Shown: positions 63,083 through 64,000 of the stretch, one piece after another
How the letters are laid out: each line of letters starts with the position of its first letter
Numbering within the stretch: position 1 is the first letter of the stretch
Assembly: GCA_963796485.1 (NCBI GenBank)
Contig: CAWCLV010000004.1
Coordinates: forward strand, 372,001 to 436,000
Origin: CAWCDJ01 sp963796485
Lineage (GTDB): Bacteria > Acidobacteriota > Terriglobia > Bryobacterales > Bryobacteraceae
Direction: 5' to 3'
DNA length: 64,000 bases
Made by a program: the position numbers and the translations under genes
Notes under the pieces: generated by a model
What the model was told of the DNA's origin: nothing
What the model saw: the letters and a program-made list of their open reading frames with translations, nothing else
Database searches by the model: none

Positions 63083-64000
63083 GGCACCCTGGCTCCCGGT
63101 TCCGCGGCTTGCTTGGCCGCATTCAGTTTGAGCACGATCGCCCGTTCGCGGTCGCCGTCTTCCTTGCGCTTCAGGCGATAGTAGACCGTCGCCAACGAGA
63201 CGTGGGCCTCCACGAATTGCGGCGATTCCTTCGTGAGCCGCTCCAGCGCCATGCGGGCTTCTTCCACCTTGCCCAACATCAGGTCGATGGTCGCCAGTTG
63301 ATACCGGACTCCGGGATCGTTCGGCCGCACCATCAGGGCGCGATCGAACCGTTGGACCGCGCCGGCGAAGTCCTGGTCTTCCTTCAGGAGCACACCGAGT
63401 TGCAGGTTGGAGAGAAAATCGTTGGGGTTCGATTCCAACTCCTTGCGGAACGCGACGGCGGCGCCGGGCGTGTCGCCCGTGGCGAGTAGGGCCAAGCCGT
63501 AATACGAGTACAGGTCGGGAACGGTGGGGTTTAGTTCCACCGCTTTCTTGAGGTCCTCGAGCGCGCCGGAGAAGTCCTGGACGTTGATCTTGGCGGCCCC
63601 CATCATCAGCCGCGCTTCGGCCGAATCGCCGTCGCGAAGAATGCGATCGACCAGCACCTGCCCGCGCGTGGCCTGGTTGTCGCGGATGAGCGCCGTCCCG
63701 AGCAGGTAGATCACCGCCTTGTCGTTGGGCGCCTGCTTCTCGAGCGGCGTCAGAAGTTCGATCACCTTTTTGTTCTCGCCCAGGCGCAGGTCGCAATCGG
63801 CCAGCAGGTATACCGCCTGGCTGTTACCCGGCTCTTGCTTCAGGACCTTTTCCAGTTCCGCGGCGGCCTCGCCGACCCGGGACGTCTTGTAGTACGCCAG
63901 CGCGAGATTGAGCCGGACCGGAGTGTTCGCCGGATCCTTCTTCAATGCCCGCCCATACTCAACCGTCGCTTCTTCGTAGTGCCCGGATCGCGATAGCGCC
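63079..64000 (-). CDS. TPR protein (5'-truncated by window edge)
   Basis: Open to the right edge (reading LSRSGHYEEATVEYGRALKK into the visible part), so the start is outside; the TTG at 63945 is internal. About nine TPR units are seen (LALAYYKTSRVGEAAAELEKVL, LYSYYGLALLATGDTPGAAVAF, QLATIDLMLGKVEEARMAL). The cytochrome start overlaps its stop. First visible gene of the minus-strand TPR-cytochrome-CRTAC1-TPR-VWFA operon. Confidence 0.85.
   Translation of the reverse strand, partial: ALSRSGHYEEATVEYGRALKKDPANTPVRLNLALAYYKTSRVGEAAAELEKVLKQEPGNSQAVYLLADCDLRLGENKKVIELLTPLEKQAPNDKAVIYLLGTALIRDNQATRGQVLVDRILRDGDSAEARLMMGAAKINVQDFSGALEDLKKAVELNPTVPDLYSYYGLALLATGDTPGAAVAFRKELESNPNDFLSNLQLGVLLKEDQDFAGAVQRFDRALMVRPNDPGVRYQLATIDLMLGKVEEARMALERLTKESPQFVEAHVSLATVYYRLKRKEDGDRERAIVLKLNAAKQAAEPGARVP

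Noticed and set aside
63945..63945. TTG as start of the last TPR gene.
   Set aside because: The TPR reading frame continues to the window edge with TPR-like residues, so the true start is outside.

Overview
The window reads as a chromosomal segment of a GC-rich Gram-negative bacterium, most likely an Acidobacteriota member of the Bryobacterales/Solibacter type. This is inference from gene content: two VWFA-related proteins of acidobacterial style, four FG-GAP/ASPIC (CRTAC1-type) proteins, TPR proteins, multihaem cytochromes, Tat-exported TIM-barrel sugar isomerases and LPS genes. No rRNA or tRNA gene was recognised.

Layout. 1-11 kb: truncated rmlD, VWFA protein, AlkA-type glycosylase, mini c-type cytochrome, degenerate sulfatase, pgsA, RodZ-like protein, a GT2/methyltransferase/truB run, and waaF with a degenerate RfaE2-like gene. 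11-16 kb: uvrB followed by a decayed patch (PIN toxin with a nonsense codon beside an intact antitoxin, a frameshifted coiled-coil gene) and a VirB10-like periplasmic protein. 16-22.6 kb: housekeeping block rplM-rpsI, rpsB-tsf-pyrH, frr, thrB, with a frame-disrupted membrane gene between pyrH and frr. 22.6-27.8 kb: a compact type III-A CRISPR effector operon, cas10-csm2-csm3-csm4-csm5, with no HD domain in Cas10 and no array, cas6, adaptation genes or Csm6-like nuclease in the window. 27.8-32.4 kb: BON protein, parvulin-type PPIase, GH1-like hydrolase, radical SAM protein, PNPOx-like protein. 32.5-38.5 kb: surface polysaccharide operon (ligase, three GT4, methyltransferase, sugar-phosphate transferase). 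38.6-41.9 kb: two Tat-exported sugar isomerase-like proteins and a Gfo/Idh/MocA oxidoreductase.

41.9-64 kb is dominated by three tightly coupled operons built from the same parts. Minus strand: HK, NarL-type regulator, CRTAC1. Plus strand: TPR/FG-GAP/ASPIC fusion, pentahaem cytochrome/TPR fusion, CRTAC1, membrane TPR protein. Minus strand again: TPR, heptahaem cytochrome, CRTAC1, TPR, VWFA. A malectin-domain regulator sits between the last two. The repeated, translationally coupled co-occurrence of FG-GAP propellers, TPR scaffolds and multihaem cytochromes suggests an exported multiprotein redox or surface machine of unknown function. This and the reduced type III-A module are the two most interesting items here.

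Two families of palindromic intergenic repeats are present. One supplies the last codons or the stop codon of two genes.
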